From NCBI GenBank assembly GCA_040387555.1, contig JAZKDO010000005.1:372001-436000 (forward strand): a stretch of DNA of 64,000 nt, given 5' to 3'. Below are positions 1-9,134 of this stretch, one piece after another. The stretch is from UBA4416 sp040387555. GTDB lineage: Bacteria; Bacteroidota; Bacteroidia; B-17B0; Aurantibacillaceae. Both the position numbers and the translations under genes were made by a program. How positions within the stretch are numbered: the stretch's first letter is position 1; each line of letters opens with the position of its first letter. Below the pieces are notes generated by a model. That model was not told the DNA's origin. It searched no databases and saw nothing but the letters and a program-made list of their open reading frames with translations.

Positions 1-843
1 TATTATGTACGAGATATTGAATTTTCAAAAGCAAATGAAAATGAATTAGTAATAGGGGGATTTTTGAAAGATGTGGTGGAACGTAAAGGCCGTGACTTAG
101 TTAAATGTGGAGTCTTTAGTTTTAAAGTAAATACTACGACTAATACAGTGGCAGCAAAAGCAGTTAAATTTTTTGATGATGCTTTATTATTGGCTTTGGA
201 ATCAAATCCACGTCGTTCAAAATATTTTAAATATAAATTGGATTATATTTTGCCAGTTGGAGACGCTGTATATTATGTTGGAGAGCAATATAGCGAAGAA
301 TATCGCCAAAACAACAATAGTAGCATGGGTGTGATGGGTGCAGCTATGGGTTCAAGCAATGGATATTACGTGTATGAATACATGGATGTAATAGTTGCAA
401 AACTAAATTCTAAGGGAGAATTTGAGTGGATTAAAAATTCACCCTTACGTAATATGATGACGGTTCAGGGTGCTGCGCATGTGTTTAAACAATACATTGC
501 GGTAGCAACTTCTAAAAATTTATACATCTTAAATGATGATCACCCTAAAAATATTGAGCGTTATGAGAAAGCTGATTTTGAGCCAAAAGATTTAAAAGCG
601 GTTCAAGGGATACATGGTTCTAATTTTGTTTGTAATACAATGTCATTAAAGGATGGTAAAGTAACAAAAAGAACAATACTTATGAAAAATGATGATTTTT
701 GTTTTGCTCCTATTCAGGAAAGAAATCCTCAGTTTATGCCTCCATCCGATTGTGAAATTTTTGTTCCAAGTTCCAATAATGAAATTTTTATTTATACGGA
801 AGATCGTGGACAAGACCGTTTTTCCAAAATTAAGTTTGAATAG
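1..843 (+). CDS. Uncharacterised protein, 3' part only (gene starts before the window)
   Basis: The reading frame is open from the first base of the window (Y-Y-V-R-D-I-E...) to the TAA at 841-843, so the 5' end is missing. The TTG at 64 is inside the gene and is not a convincing start. About 280 residues remain. They are rich in short beta-strand-like segments with recurring phrases such as AVYYVGEQYSEEY, VAKLNSKGEFEWIK and KNLYILNDDHP, as in beta-propeller-like exported Bacteroidota proteins that compare logged values. I recognise no catalytic motif and no C-terminal T9SS tail. A strong terminator follows 20 nt after the stop. Coding status is secure; function is unknown. Confidence 0.8.
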   Translation, partial: YYVRDIEFSKANENELVIGGFLKDVVERKGRDLVKCGVFSFKVNTTTNTVAAKAVKFFDDALLLALESNPRRSKYFKYKLDYILPVGDAVYYVGEQYSEEYRQNNNSSMGVMGAAMGSSNGYYVYEYMDVIVAKLNSKGEFEWIKNSPLRNMMTVQGAAHVFKQYIAVATSKNLYILNDDHPKNIERYEKADFEPKDLKAVQGIHGSNFVCNTMSLKDGKVTKRTILMKNDDFCFAPIQERNPQFMPPSDCEIFVPSSNNEIFIYTEDRGQDRFSKIKFE

Positions 844-862
844 TTGGTGTTAATATAAAAAC

Positions 863-898
863 AAAACCCCTTTAATTTTTATTAAAGGGGTTTTTTGT
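863..898. terminator. Bidirectional intrinsic terminator
   Basis: A perfect 14-bp stem pairs 863-876 with 881-894 around a TTTT loop. T runs follow it on the plus strand, and A runs precede it so that it also works on the minus strand. It lies between the convergent genes ending at 843 (+) and 918 (-). Confidence 0.9.
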
Positions 899-917
899 TT
901 TTAAAAATAGAAATCAG

Positions 918-2093
918 TTAATGTAATTTATTCACTACCGGATTAGCGTACAAGGTTAAAAATATGTTTTTAAGAACTTCAGGCTCACCGGTCATATTTT
1001 TGATTTTTTGATCTATATAATTTAAAAAATCTCCTTTTTCCTGAGAATTATAATTGTTTTCAAAAACGTTAGTTTTATTCAAGAGATCATAAGCAATATA
1101 ATTAACCGGGTTTAGTTTATAACCCTGATAAATACATTTATCAATATGAGAAGCTAATAGTTTAATTTTTTCGTTTTCATTATTTGCTTTATTAATTTCA
1201 TTTAATTCATCTTTAATTGGTTTGCCAAATGCAACATGTATCTTTCCTTTGGGCTGTTTAACACCGGTTAAAATGCTATTCAAATCTTCTCCCGGTGCTT
1301 TTACGTATTTGGTATGTAATGTAGCTAAATACAATTCCTGTACTTTTAAATGATCGCAGGGTTCATATTCAAAACTAATGGTAAGTGGAACAATATTTAA
1401 TTCCGTAAAACTTTTTATAAAATCATTATCACCGCTTAGGTTTAACATTTTTAATAAACCTGTTTGTGTAATGTCATTTCCATCTTTGGTACGGCCATTC
1501 CGCTGAGCAATCCATACGCTAGTGTTTTTGTCCATGATCACATGACGGATATAAGCGCTCAACTGCCTTGATATGTCATATAACTCCTTAACTGTTCCTT
1601 CTCTCTTAACCGTAAACATTCTGTTCATCCGGCCAAAATCTGTTATAAAACCATTGTCCATTAAATTGGATCCAAACGTTATTTCAGAAGTTTCAAACTC
1701 TTCTTTATCAAGTATGATCTGTAAAATTGCACTATCTAACAGGATGTCACGATGATTAGCTATATAAAGGTATGCGCCATTTCTATCAAGGTTTTCAAGG
1801 CCACTCCAGGTTAAGCCCGAAGATGTTGAGTTCACAATTTTCCAGATTGCATCTCTCATGTAACCTGTTTGAAACTCATAAGGCGACTTTGTATTCAACG
1901 CTTTTTGAATCACTTGTTCCTTACTCATTTCAGGCCATAAATAGGCCATGGCTTTATGATAGGATTCATATTGCGCGATCCGTTCCATAACTTCTTTGGA
2001 TTCGGTATCGTAATAAGGTCTTAACAGCTCAAAGTTAAATTCTTTGGCAAACTCGCTGTAATTTTTTGGGGCTTGTGCTATATAACGTTTCAT
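918..2093 (-). CDS. PlsC-like glycerolipid acyltransferase family protein
   Basis: A 391-residue protein with the acyltransferase signature of the PlsC/LPLAT superfamily. An N-H-R-D...L-D block near residue 113 corresponds to the catalytic His/Asp motif I, followed by FGSNLMD and then WIAQRNGRTKDG, which matches the substrate-binding G-R motif III. No signal peptide or clear membrane segment is seen. It would transfer an acyl group from acyl-CoA or acyl-ACP to an acceptor alcohol, probably in lipid synthesis; the acceptor cannot be read from sequence. Its ATG overlaps the stop of the upstream ligase gene by one base (TAATG), so the two are probably translationally coupled and work in one pathway. 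Confidence 0.75.
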   Translation of the reverse strand: MKRYIAQAPKNYSEFAKEFNFELLRPYYDTESKEVMERIAQYESYHKAMAYLWPEMSKEQVIQKALNTKSPYEFQTGYMRDAIWKIVNSTSSGLTWSGLENLDRNGAYLYIANHRDILLDSAILQIILDKEEFETSEITFGSNLMDNGFITDFGRMNRMFTVKREGTVKELYDISRQLSAYIRHVIMDKNTSVWIAQRNGRTKDGNDITQTGLLKMLNLSGDNDFIKSFTELNIVPLTISFEYEPCDHLKVQELYLATLHTKYVKAPGEDLNSILTGVKQPKGKIHVAFGKPIKDELNEINKANNENEKIKLLASHIDKCIYQGYKLNPVNYIAYDLLNKTNVFENNYNSQEKGDFLNYIDQKIKNMTGEPEVLKNIFLTLYANPVVNKLH

Positions 2094-3388
2094 TATCTTC
2101 TGTCAATAAAAGTGATTGGTTTTCTGCTCATTTCTGGTAATTGTTGTTTGCTTATACTTTCCGGAGTTTGTAATACGATAGTTGGTGCAACCCGAAGTTT
2201 AGCACGGAAATGATCTTTTAGTTCTTTATCAAAGTTTTCAGGCGGATCAATTGCGCCAATATTGATTACTATTTCATCAGTTCCAATATCATTGGTATAA
2301 ACTTCAATAATAAAATTTTTAATATAAGGAACGGTATTTAAAATATCATACAACGCAGGTGGGTATAAACTAGTGCCTTTAAATTTGATCATTTGTTGCT
2401 TACGCCCTAAAATAGGGCTAATTCGAAGTGTACTTCTGCCACAAGTACAAGATTCATAATGCGCTTTGCACATGTCGCCGGTTTTAAAACGAATCAACGG
2501 CATGCCTTCTACACCTAAGGTTGTTACCGTTAGTTCTCCTGACTCTCCCGCAGCAACAGGATCATTTTTATCATCTAAAAATTCAACGATCAATAGTTCG
2601 GGATGAAAATGTCCGCCTTTGCCTGCCTCACACTCAGTAAAAGCAGCGCCCATTTCTGTTGAGGCATATGTGCTGAATAATTGTAAAGGCCATTTATCTG
2701 TTATTCTTTTTCCTAATGTATTAAATGTAAAATCTTCGTTACGGATAGGTTCTCCAATACAGACTACTTTTTTGATGCTGCAGTTCTTATAATCAATGTT
2801 ATTTTGTTCAGCAAATTCAATCAGTTTTAATAAGAACGACGGAACAGCAATGGCAATGGTGGGTTTTAATCGATTAATTGTATCCCATTGAAATTCGGGC
2901 ATTCCGTTACCAACTCTTACCACCCCTGCACCCATCTGTTTCAAACCTAAAAAATAGGCCATTCCTGCCATAAACCGCCGGTCTAGGGTTGTCATCAATT
3001 GATAAATATCATTTTTAGTTCCTTTGGCGCATGCCAATGAAATATGCTCGTTATAAGCCAGCCGCTCAAGGTCTTTATCAGTTAATACAAAAGTTAATGG
3101 ATCACCAAGAGTTCCACTGGTGGTAACATAATCAATAATCTTATCCTGGCCTACGCAAATAAATTTCTGATTATGGTGATACAAATCGTCTTTAGTAGTT
3201 ACAGGAATTTTTCGCAGATCATCTAGAGTTTTTATATCAGCAATTTTAATATTTTTCTCTTTAAATCTTGATCTATAAAATTCAGAATTTATGCTTACGT
3301 AGGATAATATTTCTTGTAATTTTATTTCCTGATACCTTTGGATTTCAGACAGTGATTTGGTTTCTATTTCTGGCAACAGGGCACTCAT
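2093..3388 (-). CDS. Phenylacetate-CoA ligase (PaaK)-like adenylate-forming enzyme
   Basis: A 431-residue member of the AMP-dependent synthetase superfamily, PaaK/coenzyme F390 synthetase branch. The P-loop-like TTSGTLGDPLTF lies near residue 90, the adenylate motif YASTEMGAAF near 240, the FKTGD motif near 300, and a Cys-rich CTCGRS patch precedes the small C-terminal lid domain (GRKQQMIKFKGTSLYP). The family activates a carboxylic acid with ATP and usually passes it to CoA. The physiological acid is unknown; pairing with an acyltransferase suggests an acyl or aryl donor for a lipid. The gene leads a two-gene unit whose second gene starts on its stop codon. Confidence 0.75.
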   Translation of the reverse strand: MSALLPEIETKSLSEIQRYQEIKLQEILSYVSINSEFYRSRFKEKNIKIADIKTLDDLRKIPVTTKDDLYHHNQKFICVGQDKIIDYVTTSGTLGDPLTFVLTDKDLERLAYNEHISLACAKGTKNDIYQLMTTLDRRFMAGMAYFLGLKQMGAGVVRVGNGMPEFQWDTINRLKPTIAIAVPSFLLKLIEFAEQNNIDYKNCSIKKVVCIGEPIRNEDFTFNTLGKRITDKWPLQLFSTYASTEMGAAFTECEAGKGGHFHPELLIVEFLDDKNDPVAAGESGELTVTTLGVEGMPLIRFKTGDMCKAHYESCTCGRSTLRISPILGRKQQMIKFKGTSLYPPALYDILNTVPYIKNFIIEVYTNDIGTDEIVINIGAIDPPENFDKELKDHFRAKLRVAPTIVLQTPESISKQQLPEMSRKPITFIDRR

Positions 3389-3434
3389 TAATTTTATTAA
3401 ATTTACACGAGTTTACATATAATTTGATTAAACA

Positions 3435-3442
3435 CAAAGTTA
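3435..3442 (-). promoter_or_regulatory. -7 box (TAnnTTTG type) of the ligase/acyltransferase unit
   Basis: On the minus strand this reads TAACTTTG, an exact match to the Bacteroidota -7 consensus. It lies about 47 nt before the ligase ATG. No good TTTG -33 element at the expected 17-23 nt spacing was seen. Confidence 0.45.
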
Positions 3443-3490
3443 TTTTTATAACTTACTTATATTATTTTTTAATCAAATAATGGGAAAAAA

Positions 3491-4033
3491 GTGCAAAAGA
3501 AACCTGATATAATTATTGACTTTACCAATAGAAATTTTAATGCCAATAAATTAGCAAGAGAAATACTTGATAATAGGAGTGAGAGCGAATTAATTTCTTT
3601 TGCCATAGATAAAGACCCATTAATTAGTAACCGAGCAATGTGGGTGGTTACCCATTGTGCTGACATTGATCCAAGTCGCATTAAGCCCTTTTATGTAAAA
3701 CTAATCAATCATTTAAAATTTAAAGAAATTCCAAGCGGCAATGTGAGGAGTATCCTGCGTATTTTTCAGAATCAACCTGTTCCAAAAAAGTTTGAATCTT
3801 TTGTTTTGGACAAATGCTTTGAATACCTGCAAAACCCTTCTGAAGCTATTGCAGTAAGAGTTTTTGCGATGACTGTGGCGTTTAATATATCAATATCTTA
3901 CCCTGAATTACTAAATGAATTATTGGCTGTGTTATCTCATTTAAGATCTTTTGATGAGAGTGCCGGGATTAAATCACGATCAAGAAAAATTTTAAAAGAT
4001 ATTGATAAACTTAAGTCCAAAAAATTGAAATGA
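3491..4033 (+). CDS. HEAT-repeat-like protein of unknown function
   Basis: A 180-residue all-helical soluble protein starting with GTG. The ATG at 3480 is out of frame and runs into a stop after 11 codons. Helical segments such as SNRAMWVVTHCADIDP and AVRVFAMTVAFNISISYPEL recur with the spacing of HEAT/ARM repeats, and the tail is Lys-rich. I know comparable short HEAT-like proteins from Bacteroidota but no assigned function. It stands alone, divergent from the ligase unit and convergent with the FabK-like gene. Confidence 0.65.
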   Translation: MQKKPDIIIDFTNRNFNANKLAREILDNRSESELISFAIDKDPLISNRAMWVVTHCADIDPSRIKPFYVKLINHLKFKEIPSGNVRSILRIFQNQPVPKKFESFVLDKCFEYLQNPSEAIAVRVFAMTVAFNISISYPELLNELLAVLSHLRSFDESAGIKSRSRKILKDIDKLKSKKLK

Positions 4034-4066
4034 TCTATTATTTTTGATTCATTTTCTGAAGAATCC

Positions 4067-4105
4067 ATTCTGTTTAAAGATATTTTTTTAATATAAAAAC
4101 AGAAT
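4067..4105. terminator. Imperfect hairpin between convergent genes
   Basis: ATTCTGTTT (4067-4075) pairs with AAACAGAAT (4097-4105), with a nested ATATT/AATAT pairing inside. It lies between the stops at 4033 (+) and 4148 (-). The T tract after the stem is poor, so terminator function is only suggested by position. Confidence 0.3.
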
Positions 4106-4147
4106 AAGTTTGATTAAGAAAATCTTAGGAAAAAATGTTAAAAACAA

Positions 4148-5092
4148 TTATAAAAAACTATTGGTCATTTTTTTTATGACATCATTATATTCCGTAATTA
4201 ATTCTTCCATCACTTCTTTTACAGTTTGAATTTTGTCAATTCCACCTGACACTTGCCCGATTTCAAGTTCCCCTTCTTCAAGATTTCCTTCAAACATTCC
4301 TTTTTTTGCACGACCTCTTCCTAACAGACTTGATAATTCTTCCACACCAGCTCCTTTTTTTTCCAGTTCATTAACTTTTTCGAAAAATGGGTTCTTTAAT
4401 AAACGAACCGGGGTTAATTGTTTTAACGATAATTGTGTATCACCTTCTTTTGCATTAACAATGGCATTTTTAAAATTATCATGAGCAGATGATTCCAAAG
4501 TGGTAACAAACTTACTCCCAATTTGAGCGCCTTCAGCACCCAAGGCAAATACAGCTGCAATGGCCTTTCCACTGCTGATTCCTCCTGCTGCAATCAGAGG
4601 TATGCTTATGGCTTTTTTTACTTGTGGAATTAACACTAAAGTTGTTGTTTCTTCTCTTCCATTATGGCCACCAGCTTCAAAACCCTCTGCAACAATCGCG
4701 TCTACACCCGCTTCCTGACACTTTATTGCAAATTTTACATTTGATACCACATGCACAACTGTAATTCCATGTTGTTTTAAATGATTGGTCCATGTTTTAG
4801 GATTTCCGGCAGATGTGAAAACAATTTTAACATTTTCTTCAATAATGATTTTAATGTGCTCATCTATATTGGGGTAGAGTAGAGGTACATTCACTCCAAA
4901 TGGGTTATTAGTTGCTTTTTTGCACTTTTGAATATGTTCTCTTAATATTTCAGGATACATGGAACCTGAACCAATTAATCCTAGTCCTCCGGCATTTGAA
5001 ACCGCAGCTGCGAGTTCCCAACCACTGCACCATATCATTCCAGCTTGTATAATTGGGTACTTTATGTTAAATAATCGCTGAATTGTATCCAT
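4148..5092 (-). CDS. Nitronate monooxygenase / FabK-type FMN enzyme
   Basis: A 314-residue FMN-binding TIM-barrel protein of the 2-nitropropane dioxygenase/FabK family. Visible signatures are PIIQAGMIW at the N-terminus, AGGLGLIG, AEGFEAGGHNG with the conserved His, the phosphate-binding IAAGGISSGKAIAAV, and GAEGAQIGSKF. Family members either oxidise alkyl nitronates or reduce enoyl-ACP in fatty acid synthesis. Sequence alone does not decide between these, although the length and HNG motif are compatible with FabK-like enoyl reductase. It is monocistronic and divergent from the PorG-like gene. Confidence 0.8.
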   Translation of the reverse strand: MDTIQRLFNIKYPIIQAGMIWCSGWELAAAVSNAGGLGLIGSGSMYPEILREHIQKCKKATNNPFGVNVPLLYPNIDEHIKIIIEENVKIVFTSAGNPKTWTNHLKQHGITVVHVVSNVKFAIKCQEAGVDAIVAEGFEAGGHNGREETTTLVLIPQVKKAISIPLIAAGGISSGKAIAAVFALGAEGAQIGSKFVTTLESSAHDNFKNAIVNAKEGDTQLSLKQLTPVRLLKNPFFEKVNELEKKGAGVEELSSLLGRGRAKKGMFEGNLEEGELEIGQVSGGIDKIQTVKEVMEELITEYNDVIKKMTNSFL

Positions 5093-5103
5093 ATGGTATT
5101 ATT

Positions 5104-5136
5104 TTTGGTGTAAAGTTAAAGATTTTATTATTTTTG
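5104..5136 (+). promoter_or_regulatory. Promoter of the PorG-like gene
   Basis: TTTG at 5104-5107 is followed after 21 nt by TATTTTTG at 5129-5136. Both elements and the spacing match the Bacteroidota primary sigma consensus. Transcription would start near 5143, about 18 nt before the ATG at 5161. This rules out the longer frame that opens at 5083 upstream of the promoter. Confidence 0.6.
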
Positions 5137-5160
5137 TATACTTTAATCCGTATTAGTTCA

Positions 5161-6072
5161 ATGAAGAATATATTTATTATTTTAATTTTATTTACCACCT
5201 CAATTTCAAAGGCGCAATGGCTTTGGGATTATGGATTTTCATTGGGCGTATCAAATTACCTAGGTGACATTGGAGGAAAAGAAAAAACCAGAAGGGATTT
5301 TGTGGCGGATATGAAAATGGCCAAAACACGCTGGAATATGGGTGGTTTTGCGCGTTACAAAGTACATCAGAAAGTATCTGTTAAGTTAGCTCTGGATTAT
5401 TTACGTATTGAAGGAGATGATAAGTTATCATCGAATCCCGCCCGTAATGCACGGAATTTGAATTTCAGGAATGATATGTTTGATCTTGCGGTTACAGGCC
5501 AGGTTTTCTTTTATGAGGATAATGATCTAGGAAATACTTACCGTTATAAGAACGGTTTTCGGGCTTACTTTTTTGCAGGTATCGGAGGGTTTTACTCTAA
5601 TCCTAAAGCAAATAAGGATGGCGAATGGGTGAAGTTACGCCCTTTGCATACTGAGGGTAAAGCTTATTCAGCAATTGGAATAAATATTCCTGCTGGTGTA
5701 GGTTTTTATTTTACAGTACATAAAAAACACCGCATTGGTTATGAGTTAAATTATCGTACAACCTTTACAGATTATCTGGATGACATCAGTACTGTTTATC
5801 CTGAAGATCCAAGCATGTCGGGAGACCCAAGCCTATCAAGAAGAATTGATGAATTAGGAGGAGCTTCCGCTTTTGAAGATAAAGGATTGTACTATTCTCA
5901 TAATTGGGGAGAGAAACGCGGCGATGTTTCTCACAAAGATGGTTATATGACTATGAGTCTAAGTTATAGTTATGTTTTGAGAGGCAAGTCTAGCTTTTAC
6001 AGAGGACGCTATGGGCACTTCTTTAATCATCGTCGTCGTGGAAAAGTTCGTAAAATCAGAGCTAAATTCTAA
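5161..6072 (+). CDS. Outer-membrane beta-barrel protein, DUF6089/PorG-like
   Basis: A 303-residue exported protein. The start at 5161 gives a clean signal peptide (MKNIFIILILFTTSISKAQ), while the upstream in-frame GTG would bury it. The mature part begins WLWDYGFSLGVSNYLGDIGG, typical of the DUF6089 barrels that include the T9SS component PorG, and continues in alternating amphipathic strands (AYFFAGIGGFYSN, HRIGYELNYRTTFTDYLDD). It ends in an unusually basic tail (HHRRRGKVRKIRAKF). Placement as PorG is an inference from the N-terminal motif and from the T9SS genes 5 kb away; it could be another DUF6089 paralogue. Confidence 0.6.
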   Translation: MKNIFIILILFTTSISKAQWLWDYGFSLGVSNYLGDIGGKEKTRRDFVADMKMAKTRWNMGGFARYKVHQKVSVKLALDYLRIEGDDKLSSNPARNARNLNFRNDMFDLAVTGQVFFYEDNDLGNTYRYKNGFRAYFFAGIGGFYSNPKANKDGEWVKLRPLHTEGKAYSAIGINIPAGVGFYFTVHKKHRIGYELNYRTTFTDYLDDISTVYPEDPSMSGDPSLSRRIDELGGASAFEDKGLYYSHNWGEKRGDVSHKDGYMTMSLSYSYVLRGKSSFYRGRYGHFFNHRRRGKVRKIRAKF

Positions 6073-6097
6073 ATTTCTATTGAAGTAAATTAAAAAG

Positions 6098-6124
6098 CAT
6101 CAAACATTTGTTTGGTGTTTTTTT
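6098..6124 (+). terminator. Intrinsic terminator of the PorG-like gene
   Basis: An 8-bp stem (6098-6105 with 6110-6117, one G-T pair), a 4-nt loop and seven Ts, 26 nt after the stop. Confidence 0.75.
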
Positions 6125-6154
6125 ATGCTCTGTAAATTTTGTGTACCCATAAAT

Positions 6155-6190
6155 AAAAAAGGTGTTGAAATGAAATTCAACACCTTTTTT
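6155..6190 (-). terminator. Terminator of eno, also usable on the plus strand
   Basis: A GC-containing 9-bp stem pairs 6161-6169 with 6176-6184, extended by A6/T6 flanks (6155-6160, 6185-6190). It lies 17 nt beyond the eno stop codon. Confidence 0.8.
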
Positions 6191-6206
6191 CAAAATTAAA
6201 AAGAAA

Positions 6207-7502
6207 TTATTTTTGCTTTAAAAACTTAAAGTTTTTGCCTATGTAACGGGCATTATCTCCCAATTGTTCTTCGATACGTAATAACTGATTGTATTTTGCG
6301 ATCCGGTCGCTTCGTGATGCGGAGCCTGTTTTAATTTGTCCACAACTTAACGCAACAGAAAGGTCTGCAATGGTTGTATCTTCTGTTTCTCCACTTCGGT
6401 GACTCATTACGGATGTATAACTATTTGTGTGCGCTAATTGAACTGCGTTGATTGTTTCTGTTAAAGTACCGATTTGATTTACTTTTACTAATATAGAATT
6501 GGCAACACCCATGTCAATTCCTTTTTGAAGAAATTCAACATTTGTAACAAATAAATCATCACCAACTAACTGTGTGGATGAACCTAATTTATCAGTCATT
6601 AATTTCCATCCATCCCAATCTTCTTCAGCAAAACCATCTTCAATAGAAATAATGGGATATTTTTTTCTCCAGTCAGCCCAAAAATCTACCATTTGAGAGG
6701 ATGTCAATTTATCTCCTGTCGATTTTTTGAAATGATACATTTTTTCATCCGTGTTATAAAACTCAGATGAAGCGGCGTCCATTGCAATGAAAACATCTTC
6801 GCCAGCTTTGTAACCTGCTTTTTCAATGGCCTGCATTACAGAAATGATGGCTTCTTCATTATTTTTAAAGTTGGGTGCAAAGCCCCCTTCATCACCCACA
6901 TTTGTCGCTAAGCCCTGAGATTTTAAAACTGATTTTAAATGATGAAAAATTTCGGTTCCCATTCTTAATCCTTCACTAAAGCTCTCTGCGCCAATTGGCA
7001 TAATCATAAATTCCTGAAAATCGATACCGTTATCAGCATGAGAACCTCCGTTTAAAATGTTCATCATTGGTATTGGAAGAATGTTTGAATTTACGCCTCC
7101 AACATAACGATACAGTGGCTGCCTGCATTCTTCAGAAGCGGCACGCGCAACTGCTAATGAAACACCTAGAATAGCATTCGCGCCTAAATTACCTTTGTTA
7201 TTTGTTCCGTCTAATTCAATCATCGCGTTATCAATCGCGCTCTGATCAAAAATATACATTCCTTTTAACTTTTCCGAAATAGAGGTGTTGACATTATTAA
7301 CCGCTTTTAAAACTCCTTTTCCTAAATATTGCGTTTTATCATTGTCTCTTAATTCCACTGCTTCATGCATTCCGGTTGATGCACCCGATGGAACAGCAGC
7401 TCTCCCTAAAATTCCCTGGTCCGTTACCACATCTACTTCAATGGTTGGATTTCCTCGTGAATCTAAGATTTGGCGCGCTACTACGGTGTGAATAAATGAC
7501 AT
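6207..7502 (-). CDS. eno: Enolase
   Basis: Phosphopyruvate hydratase, converting 2-phosphoglycerate to phosphoenolpyruvate in glycolysis. At 431 residues it has the normal bacterial length. Signatures include the N-terminal ILDSRGNPTIEVD, the mobile loop SGASTGMHEAVELRD, metal and active-site blocks IAMDAASSEFY and ISIEDGFAEEDW, the catalytic loop VGDDLFVTN, and SHRSGETEDTTIADL near the C-terminus. It lies 83 nt downstream of nadK on the same strand and ends at a clear terminator, so it is probably the last gene of a CBS-nadK-eno transcript or has its own promoter. Confidence 0.98.
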   Translation of the reverse strand: MSFIHTVVARQILDSRGNPTIEVDVVTDQGILGRAAVPSGASTGMHEAVELRDNDKTQYLGKGVLKAVNNVNTSISEKLKGMYIFDQSAIDNAMIELDGTNNKGNLGANAILGVSLAVARAASEECRQPLYRYVGGVNSNILPIPMMNILNGGSHADNGIDFQEFMIMPIGAESFSEGLRMGTEIFHHLKSVLKSQGLATNVGDEGGFAPNFKNNEEAIISVMQAIEKAGYKAGEDVFIAMDAASSEFYNTDEKMYHFKKSTGDKLTSSQMVDFWADWRKKYPIISIEDGFAEEDWDGWKLMTDKLGSSTQLVGDDLFVTNVEFLQKGIDMGVANSILVKVNQIGTLTETINAVQLAHTNSYTSVMSHRSGETEDTTIADLSVALSCGQIKTGSASRSDRIAKYNQLLRIEEQLGDNARYIGKNFKFLKQK

Positions 7503-7585
7503 ATAATTTTAAGATTAGTTAATGTTGGGTAAAAATAAATAAAGTTTTAAATCAAGAAAAATAAATATAAAAAATAATACACTGT

Positions 7586-8461
7586 TTAATGTCTTTTATC
7601 AATACCCCATAATAGTTTATTGCGAAGGGTTTCAAAAAAATGCTGTCCTTCCAGGTTGATCATATTAAATCTGAAATCAGCTTTTTTTATTATAAGTTCA
7701 GATAAGTTTTTAATGGTTTGTGATCTTGAGTCCAGTGATATGTTAAAGCTATCGTTTCTTCCACTTACTTTAAAACTGATTATTTTGTTATTTGAGATGA
7801 CAATTGGCCTAACATTTAAATTATGTGGTGCAATAGGTGTAATAATAAAATTATCAGAATCAGGAACCATAATCGGGCCACCACAGCTTAGAGAATAAGC
7901 CGTGGATCCGGTAGGCGTAGATACTATTAATCCATCAGCAAAATACGAGTTTAAAAAAATACCATTTACATAAGTGTCAATATTGATCATCGCACTCGAT
8001 TCTTTCTTATGAATAGTAAATTCATTCAACGCGTAATTAACTTCATTAAAACAGGTTGTTTGATCAAGTTCAATTAACTCTCTTTTATCAAGCGTGAATT
8101 TTTCTTTAATCAATAATTGAATTGCTTTTTCAAAGTCTTCCTTATAAACAGCTGCTAAAAACCCTAGTCTGCCAGTATTTACTCCTAATACAGGGATGCC
8201 TGAACGTCTTACAAACTCTAACGTTTCAAGCATAGTGCCATCACCTCCCAATGAAATAACATAATCTGCTTTTGCAATTAATTCTTCCGAATTTGAAAAT
8301 GTTGTTGGTGAGAAATTTCTTCCGGAGGTGGAATTTAAAAAATCCAAATAGGGTTTGTAAACAACGACTTTAAAATTTTCACTGACAGATATGGCTAATA
8401 AATGCTCTAAATAATCCGGGAAATTATCTTTGGTATTTCTGGCATATACAGCAATCGTCAT
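7586..8461 (-). CDS. nadK: NAD kinase
   Basis: Phosphorylates NAD to NADP using ATP or polyphosphate. The 291-residue protein carries the family's GGDGTML motif (near residue 73), GVNTGRLGFLA, the NE pair in YALNEFTIHK, and the glycine-rich TPTGSTAYSLSCGGP. It follows the CBS-domain gene with a 10-nt gap, so both are likely cotranscribed. A ppk/ppx pair elsewhere in the window makes polyphosphate a possible donor, but sequence does not show the preference. Confidence 0.96.
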   Translation of the reverse strand: MTIAVYARNTKDNFPDYLEHLLAISVSENFKVVVYKPYLDFLNSTSGRNFSPTTFSNSEELIAKADYVISLGGDGTMLETLEFVRRSGIPVLGVNTGRLGFLAAVYKEDFEKAIQLLIKEKFTLDKRELIELDQTTCFNEVNYALNEFTIHKKESSAMINIDTYVNGIFLNSYFADGLIVSTPTGSTAYSLSCGGPIMVPDSDNFIITPIAPHNLNVRPIVISNNKIISFKVSGRNDSFNISLDSRSQTIKNLSELIIKKADFRFNMINLEGQHFFETLRNKLLWGIDKRH

Positions 8462-8471
8462 ATATCAAAAA

Positions 8472-9134
8472 CTATATGTTTAGGAAATGTAAAAATTCAT
8501 CGAGTTTGTTTTTCATCCCACTTTCAAAATCACTATTTTGAAATGAAGCTTTTACAACGTAATTGTATCTATAAAAAGTTTGTAAAATACGAGAGAGATC
8601 TTCTTTATTTATTTTTATAGTAACTTCTACTTTAGTACTATCTGGTATAGAAGAAACGTGAGCACTTAAAATCTTCGCGTCATTACCTTCAATAATGCTT
8701 GCAATTTGAGTTAAAGAATAATCAGCCTGGTTAACTTCCAAAACAATCACTCCTCCAAGGTTTTGCACCGCAGCCATTGACGAAATGTTTTGAAGTAATC
8801 CTTTTAAAGTAATACACCCTTTATACATTTCTTTATCATCCAGCACTGGTATTAGTGTTAGATTAAATGACATCATTAGTTTTAAAAGATCGTAGGTGTG
8901 CTGGTAATTATGAATGATTGGTTTTAATAAAGGGGTTTTAAGTTCTTCAATGGTTTCTTCCGGATGATTATAATCCATCAGTTCATGTTCAGATACCAAA
9001 CCTATAAGTTCTCTGTCCTTAACAACAGCTAAATGAGATACTTTAAATTGTTCCATCCAGTCTAAAGCCATCTCAACAGTGTCGGTATGTTTTAAAGGAG
9101 GAATTTCGTCTGTTATTAGGTCGGCAACTAGCAT
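8472..9134 (-). CDS. CBS-domain protein
   Basis: A 220-residue cytosolic protein. Two CBS motifs fill about residues 1-120 (MLVADLITDEIPPLKHTDTV and a second starting LLKPIIHNYQHTYDLL). The C-terminal half looks ACT-like (GVIVLEVNQADYSLTQIASII, then a second strand-helix unit). This AcuB-like architecture senses adenosine nucleotides or other small ligands in known members. It is the first gene before nadK (10-nt gap), which suggests a link to nucleotide or NAD(P) metabolism; that link is an inference from position. Confidence 0.8.
   Translation of the reverse strand: MLVADLITDEIPPLKHTDTVEMALDWMEQFKVSHLAVVKDRELIGLVSEHELMDYNHPEETIEELKTPLLKPIIHNYQHTYDLLKLMMSFNLTLIPVLDDKEMYKGCITLKGLLQNISSMAAVQNLGGVIVLEVNQADYSLTQIASIIEGNDAKILSAHVSSIPDSTKVEVTIKINKEDLSRILQTFYRYNYVVKASFQNSDFESGMKNKLDEFLHFLNI

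Noticed and set aside
5083..5160. N-terminal extension of the PorG-like gene from the GTG at 5083
   Set aside because: It would overlap the divergent gene's start and cover a well-formed promoter, and it places 26 residues before a perfect signal peptide.
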